Source: Actinopolyspora alba (lineage in GTDB: Bacteria > Actinomycetota > Actinomycetes > Mycobacteriales > Pseudonocardiaceae). From it: a DNA stretch of 54,218 bases. Under the pieces are notes generated by a model that made no database searches, had not been told where the DNA came from, and saw only the letters and a list, made by a program, of their open reading frames with translations. Location of the stretch: positions 239,863 to 294,080 of the forward strand of contig NZ_FOMZ01000009.1 of the NCBI RefSeq assembly GCF_900112765.1, given 5' to 3'. Of this stretch, positions 42,312 to 51,627 are shown in pieces (the first letter of the stretch is position 1; the number at the start of each line of letters is the position of its first letter). The position numbers were made by a program, and so were the translations under genes.

Positions 42312-44033
42312 CTAGCGGGTGAGCTCGGTGTGCAGCAGATCCAGTCCCATCGGACCCAAGTCCAGGGCGTGGTGGTGGAAATGCTTGAGATCGAAGGCGG
42401 CGCCCTCGCGGCGGCGGACTGCCTCCCGCGCCTCCAGCCACACCTTCTCTCCCAACTTGTAGGCGATGGCCTGCCCAGGGCGTCCTAAATATCGATCGAT
42501 CTCGAACTCCACGAACCCCGGCGGACCCAGCCCGCAGTGCTCGATGAGGAACTCACGGGCCAGCTGCGGCGTCCACCGCTCGCCGTCATGGAACCCAGTG
42601 CCTACGGGGATCGGGAACTGCAGATGCAGTCCGATGTCCAGCACGATCCGCGCGGCACGCAGCTGCTGCCCGCCGGCCAGCATTCCCAGCCGGTGTGCCG
42701 GGTCAGCGAAGTACCCCAGCTCGTCCATCAACCGCTCGGCGTACAGGCCCCACCCTTCACAGTGCCCCGGGTGCAGTTCACTCGACAGTCGCTGGAACCG
42801 GTTGAGGGTGGTGGTGTTCAGGGCCGTCATACCCAGCTGTAGGTGATGCCCCGGGACACCTTCGTGGAACATCGTGCTTGGCACCGTCCATGTCGGGATC
42901 GGCGCGTTCGGATCGGACAGCGTCCACCAGACAGTCCCGGGACGGGACATATCCTCGCTGGGTGCGAGATAGTAGGCGGGTCCGTTGTTGGAAGCGATCC
43001 GGCAGTCAATCCGCCGCAACGGCTCGGGGATCGTGAAGTGCATCCCGTCGAGGTCGGCAATGGCGCCATCAGCAAGCTCCTGAATCCAGTCGCGCAGGGC
43101 CTCCGCGCCCATCACCTGGTACTTGGGATCGTTGTCGAGCGCCGTCAGCACTGCCGGCACCGGTTCGCCGGGTGCGATTTGCGCCGCCGCCTCGGTCATG
43201 TCGCGCCGTACCCGGGCTAGTTCGTCCCAACCCCACGCGTAGGTCTCCGCCAGGTCCAGTCTGGTGCCGAGAAACTCCCGGACCCCCAGCTGGTAGCGAT
43301 CTCCGCCCAGAGCGTCCAGCTGCGGCGCATCCGCCACAAGCTCCTCGGATAGGTACGCCGCGAACCGTGTCAACGCCTCGCTTGCGGCCGCCACAGCCTG
43401 ATCCAGAACGCCGCGGAACACACCGTCGCCATGCTTGGCGGGCAACCCGGTCAGGTACTGTCGCATGTCCCGGCAATCCCCAGCGTTACGGCTGATCTGA
43501 CGGACCGGTGCGACCAAGCCGTCGCGCCGGGCAGCCTCCAGGCTCTCGCGCAATCCCGTCAGCGCTCTCGGGAGGGACCGCAGTCGCGAGAGCAACGCAT
43601 CCCGTGCAGTGTCACTGCCCTGGTCCAACATCTCCACCGCGAGCCGCATTCGCTGGATCGGCCCGTCGATGGTGTCCAACAACGTGCCGTACGCATCGGC
43701 GTCAGCCAGTGCCACCTCAGTGGCAAGCCGCTCACGCAGCATCGCCGCAGCGACTCGCTCCGCTTCCCCCACGACCGGTGTCTCGTCGATCGTCCTCAAC
43801 GTGCGACGGGCCAACTCCGATCGCGCCTGCACCGTCTCCGGGTCGAAATCGGTCAGCTGTCCCTCCCGCCCGGAGATGCCCATCACCTCGGCTTGGCATG
43901 GATCCAACACAGCCATGTCGTCCACGTACCGGTCCACGAGATCGTTGAGGGCGGTCGTTGACGGAGGCCCACCGTGGGGGGCTGGGCGGCGGTCACAGGC
44001 CACGGTTTCCGGTGCCGCTTGATACTTCGTCAT
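42312..44033 (-). CDS. DUF885-family zinc peptidase
   Basis: 573 residues. The zinc motif is HEGVPGHHLQLGM (about 388-400), an HExxH-type variant, followed by HCEGWGLYAERLMDELGYF with the third ligand in E-G-W. The rest is helical, as in DUF885 proteins, which are relatives of M32/M3-type carboxypeptidases. Known members are poorly characterised hydrolases. The ATGA overlap with the ATP-grasp gene places it in the pathway, perhaps removing a protecting aminoacyl group or trimming the peptide product. There is no signal peptide, so it is cytosolic. Confidence 0.8.
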   Translation of the reverse strand: MTKYQAAPETVACDRRPAPHGGPPSTTALNDLVDRYVDDMAVLDPCQAEVMGISGREGQLTDFDPETVQARSELARRTLRTIDETPVVGEAERVAAAMLRERLATEVALADADAYGTLLDTIDGPIQRMRLAVEMLDQGSDTARDALLSRLRSLPRALTGLRESLEAARRDGLVAPVRQISRNAGDCRDMRQYLTGLPAKHGDGVFRGVLDQAVAAASEALTRFAAYLSEELVADAPQLDALGGDRYQLGVREFLGTRLDLAETYAWGWDELARVRRDMTEAAAQIAPGEPVPAVLTALDNDPKYQVMGAEALRDWIQELADGAIADLDGMHFTIPEPLRRIDCRIASNNGPAYYLAPSEDMSRPGTVWWTLSDPNAPIPTWTVPSTMFHEGVPGHHLQLGMTALNTTTLNRFQRLSSELHPGHCEGWGLYAERLMDELGYFADPAHRLGMLAGGQQLRAARIVLDIGLHLQFPIPVGTGFHDGERWTPQLAREFLIEHCGLGPPGFVEFEIDRYLGRPGQAIAYKLGEKVWLEAREAVRRREGAAFDLKHFHHHALDLGPMGLDLLHTELTR

Positions 44034-45274
44034 GCCGAGACCTCTTCCGGAGCCGTGGTGACGGAAAGGGCGCCGAACAAGTCGACGATCCAGTCGCGGG
44101 TCTTCTCGGGAGTGTCGCTCACAGTGATCCCGGTGAGAACCGTCTCTCCGGCCTGGTAGGTGATGTGGTCGGGCAACGGTGTGCCAGGCAGCAGTTCGTT
44201 CCAGGCGACCACGTGCGGACTATGCCGGAAAGGCTCGGTACCGTCGAGGCCCCGGAACCCCATCCCAGCCAGATGATGGCCGGGATGGACGAACCAGCCG
44301 TACCAGCTTCGATCGGTGGGTGGTTCGGGGAGCGTCCCGATGAGGGACTCGCCGAGCAGGACGCGCAGCTCGTATGACGGCAGGTGGACTCCGGTGGCCA
44401 GCTCGACGGTCGCCACCACGTCGGCACCCCCCACTCGGTTCCCGACCTCGAGAAAGACGAGTTCTCCCCCGTGGACGATCGCCTCGAGATGGAAGCTGCC
44501 GTCCTCGATCCGCACAGCGGACAGAGCGCGCGAGACCCAGTCGCGAGTCTCCTCGGAGATCTCGATCTGGAACGACCCCATCGGCATGCCCTGTGCGTAT
44601 GCCAGGCAGGTGCCCACGTATTCGCTCCCACTGAGGATCAGAACCTCGCCGCCCTGCACCAGACCGTCGAAGTGCCTAATCGGGCCGGAGACGAACTCCT
44701 CAACCGCAAGCTCCTCCAGGTCACTGCCAGCGTCGACCCGGGCGACGCCGGTTCGCCCCTCGGCGATCGCCGCGGCGACTTGCCCCGGGGTATCGAATAC
44801 GAGTACGTCCTCGCTGGACGCGCCACGATTCGGTTTGAGGACGGTTTGGCCGTCCCAAGGCACCTGGCCGGCGAGTTCGAGGAAACGTGGCAACGGGAGG
44901 AAGCGCGGCACACGGATACCTGCCGCTTCAACCGCCTCTTTCATCAGGGGCTTGTCACGGGCAAGGGCAACCTGTTTCACCGATGCACCCGGGATATTCA
45001 GCTGCTCACGCAGCCGAGCGGCGTCGAGCAGCTCGTACTCCGACATCGAGATGACACGATCGAAGGCGCGAGTCATCTCCGCCAGCCACTCCTGGGCCTC
45101 CTCGAACGCCGAGCGCGCCCCCGGGCGACTCACCCGTTCGCAGCGCAGGTCAGAGGGCAGGGTTGCCAGAGCCTGGTCAGTTCCAAAGTAAGTGACCTCG
45201 TGCTGGCTGTGGTCGATTCCACGATGGTATTCAATTTTGAAGTAGGGCACGCGGTGCAGGATGAGGATTTTCAT
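44030..45274 (-). CDS. ATP-grasp carboxylate-amine ligase (copy 1)
   Basis: 414 residues. N-terminal Rossmann-like part MKILILHRVPYFKIEYHRGI, central ALARDKPLMKEAVEAAGIRV with the usual K-x-x-M-K…G-I/V-P entry to the ATP-binding domain, TVLKPNRGASSEDVLVF (ATP Lys and Gly loop), and Mg site HLEAIVHGGELVFLEVGNRV with GG (E…E-x-N/G-R). It resembles carbamoyl-phosphate-synthase-like ligases that activate a carboxylate as acyl phosphate for amide formation. Its start overlaps copy 2 and its end overlaps the peptidase by ATGA, so three genes are coupled. Substrates are unknown. Confidence 0.85.
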   Translation of the reverse strand: MKILILHRVPYFKIEYHRGIDHSQHEVTYFGTDQALATLPSDLRCERVSRPGARSAFEEAQEWLAEMTRAFDRVISMSEYELLDAARLREQLNIPGASVKQVALARDKPLMKEAVEAAGIRVPRFLPLPRFLELAGQVPWDGQTVLKPNRGASSEDVLVFDTPGQVAAAIAEGRTGVARVDAGSDLEELAVEEFVSGPIRHFDGLVQGGEVLILSGSEYVGTCLAYAQGMPMGSFQIEISEETRDWVSRALSAVRIEDGSFHLEAIVHGGELVFLEVGNRVGGADVVATVELATGVHLPSYELRVLLGESLIGTLPEPPTDRSWYGWFVHPGHHLAGMGFRGLDGTEPFRHSPHVVAWNELLPGTPLPDHITYQAGETVLTGITVSDTPEKTRDWIVDLFGALSVTTAPEEVSA

Positions 45275-46602
45275 AAGCCTCTCCTAACGGGAGTGGGGGC
45301 GTTGAGAGCGCGATCCAAGGCGTCAGACCATGCCTCGCGCAAGGCGTACACGACGGTGCGGATGTCGGCGCGGTCGCCGTGTAGCACAACGCAGCCCTGC
45401 GCCGCGAAATCTGCGTTGTCACGGGCTACCGCGTGCAGCTCGCGGCGCGCGGGCGATAACCAGGAGAACTCCATGATGGTCAATTCCCCCTCGCCCAGGC
45501 CAAACCATTCGGCGGTGGCCTGCACCGCCTCCGCGAATGGATTCGCTCCCACCGCGACGTCATCCGGCGAGAACGAGCGGTCGCTCCCGACGCCGAGCAT
45601 GACCGTCGCCGCCGAGCAACGAGGCACCAGCTGCCCCGTGTTGGCGGCCGTACCAAATGCCGTGTCGACCCAGCGATGGTGCAAATCGATCCCGTAGACC
45701 CATCGGGCCATCGACCAGATCTTCATCCCAGCAGGTCTCCGGTTTGGCTCCACGATCGCGGCGCTCAGTCCGTCGTCGCTCAGCTTGATCTCGTTGTGGA
45801 ACGGCCCGTTGCGCTGACCGACCAGCAAGTTCGCCTGCCGCCCTGTTCGTTTCAACGTCACGAGCTCGTACTCGTCCACTGCGGCGGGCAGCACCTGCGC
45901 AATCTCGACGGGATACCGTCCGCGTGCACTGATCTTCTCGGTGAGGAACTCCAGCGATCCCAGCCCATCGAAGGAGTACTCACGGCGGTACGGGATGAAC
46001 TCCTCGCAGATGACCCCGCTATCCAGATAGGGGAGGACCTCGGCGAACGCCGCCGTTAGGTCGTCGCCGGGACGGACCGCGACGACGCCTCGGTTGTTTC
46101 CCTCCACGGCGGGCTTAACGACGAAGCCCTCCTCGGCATGGTCACGTGCGAACACGCTCAACTCCTCGAATGAGGAGATCTTGGCGAATGCGGGCACCAT
46201 TATCCCTTGCGCGGTTAGCAGGTCGGCCACGCGCGATTCGCCAAGCCGGTAGCTGTGCTTGGAGAACGCGCCCTCGGCCAGGTGTGGCGAGTCGACCGCG
46301 ACACCCAGCCGCTCGAGCAACTCGACCCCACTGCGCACGGCATTGTCGGAGAAGACAATGCCTGCCTTGATTCGCTCGCGCCGGTCGGCGAGTAGTTTCT
46401 CCCCTAACTCGGCAAAGTCGTCGCTGAGTGGATCGAGGTCGATTACCTCGTCGGCGATGGCATGATCGGTTTCAGTGGGATCAGCACGGATCAGGATCAC
46501 GGTCGCGCTGTGGCGTTCGCGCGCATACTCCTGCAGGTGGCGTACCTCGTCGATCCGGCTGAGATTGTAGTCGACGATGATGAGGATCGGTCCGGTCATC
46601 AT
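45271..46602 (-). CDS. ATP-grasp carboxylate-amine ligase (copy 2)
   Basis: 443 residues. Start MMTGPILIIVDYNLSRIDEV, then SKHSYRLGESRVADLLTAQG and IMVPAFAKI leading into the grasp domain, GFVVKPAVEGNNRGVVAVRP (ATP Lys and loop), ICEEFIPYRREYSFDGLGSL (adenine hinge) and AAIVEPNRRPAGMKIWSMAR, which replaces the usual E-x-N-x-R metal motif. It is divergent from its neighbours, so the three ligases are not recent duplicates. ATGATGA at its start overlaps the copy 3 stop. It probably joins a different pair of building blocks. Confidence 0.8.
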   Translation of the reverse strand: MMTGPILIIVDYNLSRIDEVRHLQEYARERHSATVILIRADPTETDHAIADEVIDLDPLSDDFAELGEKLLADRRERIKAGIVFSDNAVRSGVELLERLGVAVDSPHLAEGAFSKHSYRLGESRVADLLTAQGIMVPAFAKISSFEELSVFARDHAEEGFVVKPAVEGNNRGVVAVRPGDDLTAAFAEVLPYLDSGVICEEFIPYRREYSFDGLGSLEFLTEKISARGRYPVEIAQVLPAAVDEYELVTLKRTGRQANLLVGQRNGPFHNEIKLSDDGLSAAIVEPNRRPAGMKIWSMARWVYGIDLHHRWVDTAFGTAANTGQLVPRCSAATVMLGVGSDRSFSPDDVAVGANPFAEAVQATAEWFGLGEGELTIMEFSWLSPARRELHAVARDNADFAAQGCVVLHGDRADIRTVVYALREAWSDALDRALNAPTPVRRGL

Positions 46603-48011
46603 CCGCTCTCCGTCTCGTACATGATTTCGATCGCGCGCATGGAAGCGGGAAGCAGCTCAGCAAGGAGGTCATCCCGGTCGGCCAGGTCCATGCGCCAGAG
46701 CACCTGACCGAGGAAGACCTCACGCGAGGACGCCTCCACGACGTCACCGGGCTTGAGAAGGACATGCGACAGAAGCGGCTGAAACGGGAGGTCATCGTTC
46801 AGACCCACCTCACGGATGGTGCCGGGGCCAGTGAAAAAAACGCGGAAGAACGTCGCGTTCGGGCTCGGCGTGGTGCCGTCCATCCCGAACGACAGCCCCT
46901 TCAGCGTCTTCAGGAATCCACCCGGCTGGCTGGCGGTAAGCAGCAAGTCCAGCCACAAATCGAGCATCCCCGGACCGCCGGTCAGCGCCGCCACGCTGGG
47001 CGAAATCAGACTGCCGCCGACGCGCGGGTTGACCTCGATCAGATCCCAGCCGGACGAGGCGTACCGCGCTTCGACATGGAAACAGCCCCAGCGGAGATCC
47101 AGAGCGGTCAGCGCCCTCGTCGTCCACCGGATCCCGGCGGCGACTTCTTCCTGCGACAGAGTCGTCGGTGGGCTGACGCAGGCGTTCTCGAGCACGGTGC
47201 CCGTCGACTCCGTCACCTCGCACTTCTCGTGCACGGCCACCACATACGGATCACCGTCGACGACGACCACCTCGAAGCTGAACTCTTGTCCAGGCACGTA
47301 ATCCTCGATGAGGAACTCCACCTCGCAGCCCACACCGGAGGGCGCGCTCACGGCCGAGTCCGCGCCGTTGTTCAGGTCCGTGCCGGATTGCGAGAACGGG
47401 CCAGCGGTGGTGGCGAAGGTGTTTGCGTAGACCGTGTCGGAACGAGCTTCCAAGGTGAGGCGTTCCAGTTCGGACCAGGTCGTCTCGGGGGTGAGCGGGA
47501 ACGTTCCGAACGAGGCGATACCGCTGACCGGTTTCACGAAATAGCGGCCGCCCTCGCGTTGCCGCTCAGCGAGTGTCGTGGGGGTGAGCGCGGACGCTCG
47601 GCCCCGGGTTAAGCCGACGTCGGCGAGCCGATTCCGCAGCGTTAGCTTGTCGCGTAGTTTCAGGATTTGCTTCTCGTCCAGGTCTGGCACGCCGAGGCGA
47701 GCGTTGGCCGACGCCATCAAGTGCCGGTACCCCTCCCAGACGGTGAGACAGCACTGCACAGATGTACCCGTGGCCTCCAGCTGGTCGATATAGGCATCGA
47801 CGTCCTCTGGGGTCAGCACGTGCTCGCTGGTCACGTGGAGCTCGTCGGCGAGCTCGATGAGCTGCTCAGGTCTGGATACTTGGTGCCTCGGTTCCGGCAG
47901 CGAGCTGAGCACGCAAGTTTTCACCCCTCGCGCCGTGACCGTGCCGATGAGGTCCTCCATGAACGAGAACCCGACGTGGCTGAGCAGCAGTACTCCCAAG
48001 GTGTTTTCCAT
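46599..48011 (-). CDS. ATP-grasp carboxylate-amine ligase (copy 3)
   Basis: 470 residues from ATG 48011 (GGAGG ten bases ahead; the in-frame TTG at 48017 is a possible earlier start). Features are ILKLRDKLTLRNRLADVGLT, GGRYFVKPVSGIASFGTFPL (ATP site), FLIEDYVPGQEFSFEVVVVD (hinge and E-x-S), and metal site CFHVEARYASSGWDLIEVNP with RVGG. This is the classic peptide-ligase type (E…E-x-N-P-R). It is the first of the coupled ligase-ligase-ligase-peptidase block and lies 69 nt behind the di-iron oxidase. It likely forms an amide with a tailored amino acid. Confidence 0.85.
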   Translation of the reverse strand: MENTLGVLLLSHVGFSFMEDLIGTVTARGVKTCVLSSLPEPRHQVSRPEQLIELADELHVTSEHVLTPEDVDAYIDQLEATGTSVQCCLTVWEGYRHLMASANARLGVPDLDEKQILKLRDKLTLRNRLADVGLTRGRASALTPTTLAERQREGGRYFVKPVSGIASFGTFPLTPETTWSELERLTLEARSDTVYANTFATTAGPFSQSGTDLNNGADSAVSAPSGVGCEVEFLIEDYVPGQEFSFEVVVVDGDPYVVAVHEKCEVTESTGTVLENACVSPPTTLSQEEVAAGIRWTTRALTALDLRWGCFHVEARYASSGWDLIEVNPRVGGSLISPSVAALTGGPGMLDLWLDLLLTASQPGGFLKTLKGLSFGMDGTTPSPNATFFRVFFTGPGTIREVGLNDDLPFQPLLSHVLLKPGDVVEASSREVFLGQVLWRMDLADRDDLLAELLPASMRAIEIMYETESG

Positions 48012-48080
48012 GCTCAATCCGCCTCCTCACTGGCGGGCGGGGGCGCGACGCGACGCCGCGCCCCCGCACGGAGAACAGGC

Positions 48081-48842
48081 TCAGGCCGACTGCTTCTCGG
48101 CCTTGGCAATGGTGTCCCGATGGAGCTCCTCGAAGTACTGCCCGAGGATCGTCTGGTGCTCGCGGAGGTACCGCTTGAAGGCGGCGATGTCATCCTCGCT
48201 GCGAAGCAGGTGCCGGACGGCCTCCCACACCTCGCCGGGGTGGTCTTCGTTCACGTCGGTGTGCGAGTGGTTAATCTGACCGCCGATATTGCTCTCGCCG
48301 ACTGAGCCCTTCAGCGCCTCCAGCTTCCTGGGCTCCAGCTTCACATTCACGTACTCGACCAGATAGGAGTACGCCACCACGCCGAGCGGACCCTCGTGAT
48401 CCAGGAGGTAGGAGAAGTAGCCGGACAGCAGTTTGGTCGACAGATAGGGTTCGGTGGCCAGGAACTGCTCGCGTGATACACCGACCTTCTCAAGGTCGGC
48501 GATGAACAGTTCGTCGTGGAGCATCTCCTCCTGTTCGTAGTTTGCCCAGACCTGTGCCGCCTCTGGGCTTACCTTGGCTATCTCCACCAGTGCCTTCGCT
48601 TCGGCCACCCGCAGCATCCGGATGCGCCAGGCGGTTTCGATCAGATTCCGCTTGTAGTACTCAGAATCGACATTCTTGCCCTCGAGGTGCGCAGCCTCGG
48701 AGACATTGGCGTACCATTCGACGACCTGCTGGTCGAGCTGCTCGTCGATCTCGGTACGTAGCTTCGCCGAGGCGGTCGCGTTGAGGAACGGGGTGCGCTC
48801 CGGGGTGTGCTCCCCATAACCAACGTTGATCACGCGATTCAT
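48081..48842 (-). CDS. Haem-oxygenase-like di-iron oxidase (HDO)
   Basis: 253 residues from ATG 48842, preceded by AAAGGTGA. An all-helical protein of the iron-containing redox enzyme family. Candidate metal ligands are seen in YEQEEMLHDELF (Glu105/106, His109), YSYLVEYVNV (Glu163) and NHSHTDVNEDH (His192, His194, Asp196, His201). HDOs such as UndA, BesC and SznF use O2 and a di-iron centre for desaturation, C-C cleavage, N-oxidation or ring formation. The next two upstream genes are a ferredoxin and its reductase, a dedicated electron supply. The exact reaction cannot be told from sequence. Confidence 0.8.
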   Translation of the reverse strand: MNRVINVGYGEHTPERTPFLNATASAKLRTEIDEQLDQQVVEWYANVSEAAHLEGKNVDSEYYKRNLIETAWRIRMLRVAEAKALVEIAKVSPEAAQVWANYEQEEMLHDELFIADLEKVGVSREQFLATEPYLSTKLLSGYFSYLLDHEGPLGVVAYSYLVEYVNVKLEPRKLEALKGSVGESNIGGQINHSHTDVNEDHPGEVWEAVRHLLRSEDDIAAFKRYLREHQTILGQYFEELHRDTIAKAEKQSA

Positions 48843-48889
48843 CTTTTTGTCACCTTTCTTGTGTGTGCTCGAACGTTTGCCCGAGCAGT

Positions 48890-49189
48890 TCATGTGTCGG
48901 CCGCGGGGCGGACCTTCGCGTTGCCGTACAGCCGGCATTGACAGGCCAAGCGGTGGTCACCGCCGGGTCGGCCGAGATCTTCGAGGAAGTCGAGCTCGTT
49001 GTCGTCAGGTTGGCCGAGGGAGTCAGATCCCTCCAGCACTTCGATCACGCATACTCCGCATGATCCGGAACGGCATCCGAATGGGATGGGCTTCTGCAAG
49101 ATCTCGAACTCGATTTCAGTGAGACGAGATTTCGCGGGTAGCACGACCTTTGTTCCTGTCGGAAGGATGGTTAATGTGTACTGAGTCAT
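48890..49189 (-). CDS. Plant-type [2Fe-2S] ferredoxin
   Basis: 99 residues. Cluster ligands are Cys39, Cys44 and Cys47 in FGCRSGSCGVC and Cys83 in RLACQCRL, the C-x4-C-x2-C…C pattern. GxxCGxC spacing is that of vertebrate/plant-type 2Fe-2S proteins. It overlaps the reductase stop by ATGA and lies 47 nt before the di-iron oxidase, which it most likely reduces. Confidence 0.92.
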   Translation of the reverse strand: MTQYTLTILPTGTKVVLPAKSRLTEIEFEILQKPIPFGCRSGSCGVCVIEVLEGSDSLGQPDDNELDFLEDLGRPGGDHRLACQCRLYGNAKVRPAADT

Positions 49190-50208
49190 AGCAGCGGAGC
49201 GGCCTCGCGGTCGGTGGAATGTTCAGGCGCGAGAGGGGAACCGGGAAGAAGTTCGACTGCCACGTGATTCGCGGCGATCGCCGCGTCGCCGAACCCCACC
49301 GAGATAAGTGGGACGCGCCCCTCGTAGGTACAGATATCGCTGACCGCGTACACCCGTGGTAAGTTCGTCCGCATCGAGCTGTCGACCGCGATCTGACGAT
49401 TCTCCACACGAAGTCCCCAGTCCGCGATCGGGCCCAGGCTGGTGATGAATCCCAGTGCCGCGATGAGAACTTGTGCGGGCAGCGTCACTTCTTCTTCGCC
49501 GGTCCGGACCCGTACTTCTTCCAACCGCTCCACGCCATCACAGTTCGTCACCTGTGTATCGGTCAACACGTGAATGCCAGCCGTCGCATACATTTGTCTG
49601 ACGCTGTGCTCGTGGGCACGGAAAGATGAGCGCCGATGGACGACCGTGACGGACCGTGCGATCGGAGCGAGAGCGAGAGCCCAGTCAACCGCACTGTCAC
49701 TACCACCGACGATCACCACGTCGCGATCCCGGTGGTCATCGAGGTGCGGCACGTGGTATGCTACTCCACGTCCTTCGTATGGCCGTAGACAGGGCAACGT
49801 ACGCGGGACGGAACGTCCGAGTCCTCCCGCGATCACGACTGCCTGCGCTCGAATCCTCCCGCCATCCTCCAGTCCGACCGACCAGCCCGACTCCTCATCC
49901 AGGGTCAGGGAGGCCGCTGTCCGGCCGAGAAGGTAGTGCGGATGAAAGGGTGCGACCTGGGCGACTAGGTTGTCGACCAGTTCTCGACCTCGCACGGCCA
50001 CGTGGCCGGCAACGTCGTAGATCTTCTTTTCTGGATAGAGGGCCGCGATCTGGCCGCCCGGCTCCGGTAGCACGTCGACTATCGCGCTAGACAACCCTCG
50101 GAATCCCGCGCAGTAGGCCGCGTACAGTCCGGCTGGGCCCGCTCCGACGACAGCCACGTCCGCGCTCATCTCCGCGCCGGCCGCGACCGTGCCTCCTCGA
50201 TCGCCCAC
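49186..50208 (-). CDS. Ferredoxin-NADP reductase (thioredoxin-reductase-like type)
   Basis: 340 residues from GTG 50208 (AGGAGG six bases ahead). FAD-binding site VAVVGAGPAGLYAAYCA, then EPGGQIAALYPEKKIYDVAG, NAD(P) site VVIVGGSDSAVDWAL with downstream VHRRSSFRAH, and C-terminal YAVSDICTYEGRVPLISVGF. There is no CxxC redox pair, so it is a ferredoxin reductase of the TrxR-like class, not thioredoxin reductase. It passes NADPH electrons to the adjacent ferredoxin. A palindrome (CCTGAA-G-TTCAGG, 50218-50230) touches its ribosome binding site and could fold over it. Confidence 0.88.
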   Translation of the reverse strand: MGDRGGTVAAGAEMSADVAVVGAGPAGLYAAYCAGFRGLSSAIVDVLPEPGGQIAALYPEKKIYDVAGHVAVRGRELVDNLVAQVAPFHPHYLLGRTAASLTLDEESGWSVGLEDGGRIRAQAVVIAGGLGRSVPRTLPCLRPYEGRGVAYHVPHLDDHRDRDVVIVGGSDSAVDWALALAPIARSVTVVHRRSSFRAHEHSVRQMYATAGIHVLTDTQVTNCDGVERLEEVRVRTGEEEVTLPAQVLIAALGFITSLGPIADWGLRVENRQIAVDSSMRTNLPRVYAVSDICTYEGRVPLISVGFGDAAIAANHVAVELLPGSPLAPEHSTDREAAPLL

Positions 50209-50337
50209 TTGATTCCTCCTGAAGTTCAGGCGCTTTCAACGCTCAGCGACATCGGACTCGCAGCAGGTCCGCTAGCCGCTTGAGCAGCCGACACACCTGC
50301 ACGCCATTTCAAGAATCGGGAAAACGAGCAAGACCGA

Positions 50338-51627
50338 TTAGGCTAGTGACCGAATTACCGCCAGAGCCATCTCGACGTCCTCCGGGAAATTGACAATTCC
50401 GGCAGACAGTCGCACGCGTGGATCCGCATACGGCGTGCAACTCGCTATAACTCGATTGTTGCGGAGAATCTGAACAACGTCTCGTGGATTGTAACCATGG
50501 ACATCGAAGGTAACGATACCTGCAGACAGCTCCGGGTCAAGCGGTGTATGCAGCGTGACATGTTCCATATCCGCCAGACCGTCCTTGATCAGGCTGTTCA
50601 TCTCGGCGATTCGGTTCTGGACCCGCTTTCTTCCGATCTGCCAGTGGAAGTTGAACGCTTCCACCGTGGCCCACTGATGTTCGTACGCGAAGAATCCTCC
50701 GGGGCTGATCCACGAGCCTGCGTCCGGGTCAGCCGGTGGCCGGCCTTGTCGCCAGGCATTGGACGGCTCCTTGGCCATGAGGCTGGGAATCGTCGGCTGC
50801 ACCAGAGCCCAATTTTCCGGCTTTGCCCAGACGATTCCAGTTCCACGCGGGCCGAGAATCCACTTGTGTGTGCCCGCAGAAAAAAAGTCGCAACCCATCT
50901 TCGCGACGTCTTCGTCTACCACGCCAAAACCATGCACCCCGTCTACTACCAGCAGGATACGATCCTCTTCGTCGCGGTTTCGATTCACCTCAGCAATAGC
51001 TTCCGCGATTGCGGCCATCGGTAGCCGCACGCCGGTGTTTGAATGGACCCAAGCGACTGCGAAGACTCGGGTATTCGAGCGCACAGCGGCGCGTACTCGC
51101 TCGACGGCCTCATCGCCAGAGAAGTGGAACGACGACTCGTAAAGTGGGATTTCGCGCATGCTCGCGCCCCATTTGTCGCTTGCCAACCGTATTGATTCGT
51201 AGTGAGGGTAGAATTCGTGCGTAGTGGTAAGAATTTCCTGGCCGGGCTTCAGGCGGAGACCGTTGTGGATCAGGGCAAGACCCGTCGTGGTGCTGCTGGT
51301 GAGAGCGATTTCGTTAGACTGCCCGCCGATGTATTCGGCTGCGGCGGCGCATACGTTCCGCCATAGCATATCCTCATCGCGGCGGAACATGTTGTCGTCG
51401 AGAAAACCGTGGGGATCCTCATCGAACGCCCTCCGGTAGCGCGTGATCGCGTCGCGAACCGGCGTTGGGTTCGAGGCGAAGTAAAAATTCGACAGATGCG
51501 CGAGTTCGGGCGACAGCAGGAACTGGTCGCGGACGGATCTCCAGTCGTAGGGATCGAAGGACTGTTGCGCGGCATCCTGTGCAACAGCATTGTCCGTGGA
51601 TTCTATGGTCGTCGAGGAATCAGCCAT
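50338..51627 (-). CDS. Class V PLP-dependent aminotransferase/lyase
   Basis: 429 residues from ATG 51627 (GGAGGAG six bases ahead). Fold-type I PLP enzyme: SSTTTGLALIHNGLRL (cofactor phosphate), ILLVVDGVHGFGVVD with PLP-N1 Asp229, and Schiff-base Lys255 in SAGTHKWILGPRGTG. This is the isopenicillin-N-epimerase/EgtE/NifS-like branch, which includes epimerases, C-S lyases and beta-eliminating enzymes as well as transaminases. It is 129 nt upstream of the reductase gene in the same direction and heads the structural genes. It probably forms or modifies the unusual amino acid used by the ligases. Confidence 0.85.
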   Translation of the reverse strand: MADSSTTIESTDNAVAQDAAQQSFDPYDWRSVRDQFLLSPELAHLSNFYFASNPTPVRDAITRYRRAFDEDPHGFLDDNMFRRDEDMLWRNVCAAAAEYIGGQSNEIALTSSTTTGLALIHNGLRLKPGQEILTTTHEFYPHYESIRLASDKWGASMREIPLYESSFHFSGDEAVERVRAAVRSNTRVFAVAWVHSNTGVRLPMAAIAEAIAEVNRNRDEEDRILLVVDGVHGFGVVDEDVAKMGCDFFSAGTHKWILGPRGTGIVWAKPENWALVQPTIPSLMAKEPSNAWRQGRPPADPDAGSWISPGGFFAYEHQWATVEAFNFHWQIGRKRVQNRIAEMNSLIKDGLADMEHVTLHTPLDPELSAGIVTFDVHGYNPRDVVQILRNNRVIASCTPYADPRVRLSAGIVNFPEDVEMALAVIRSLA

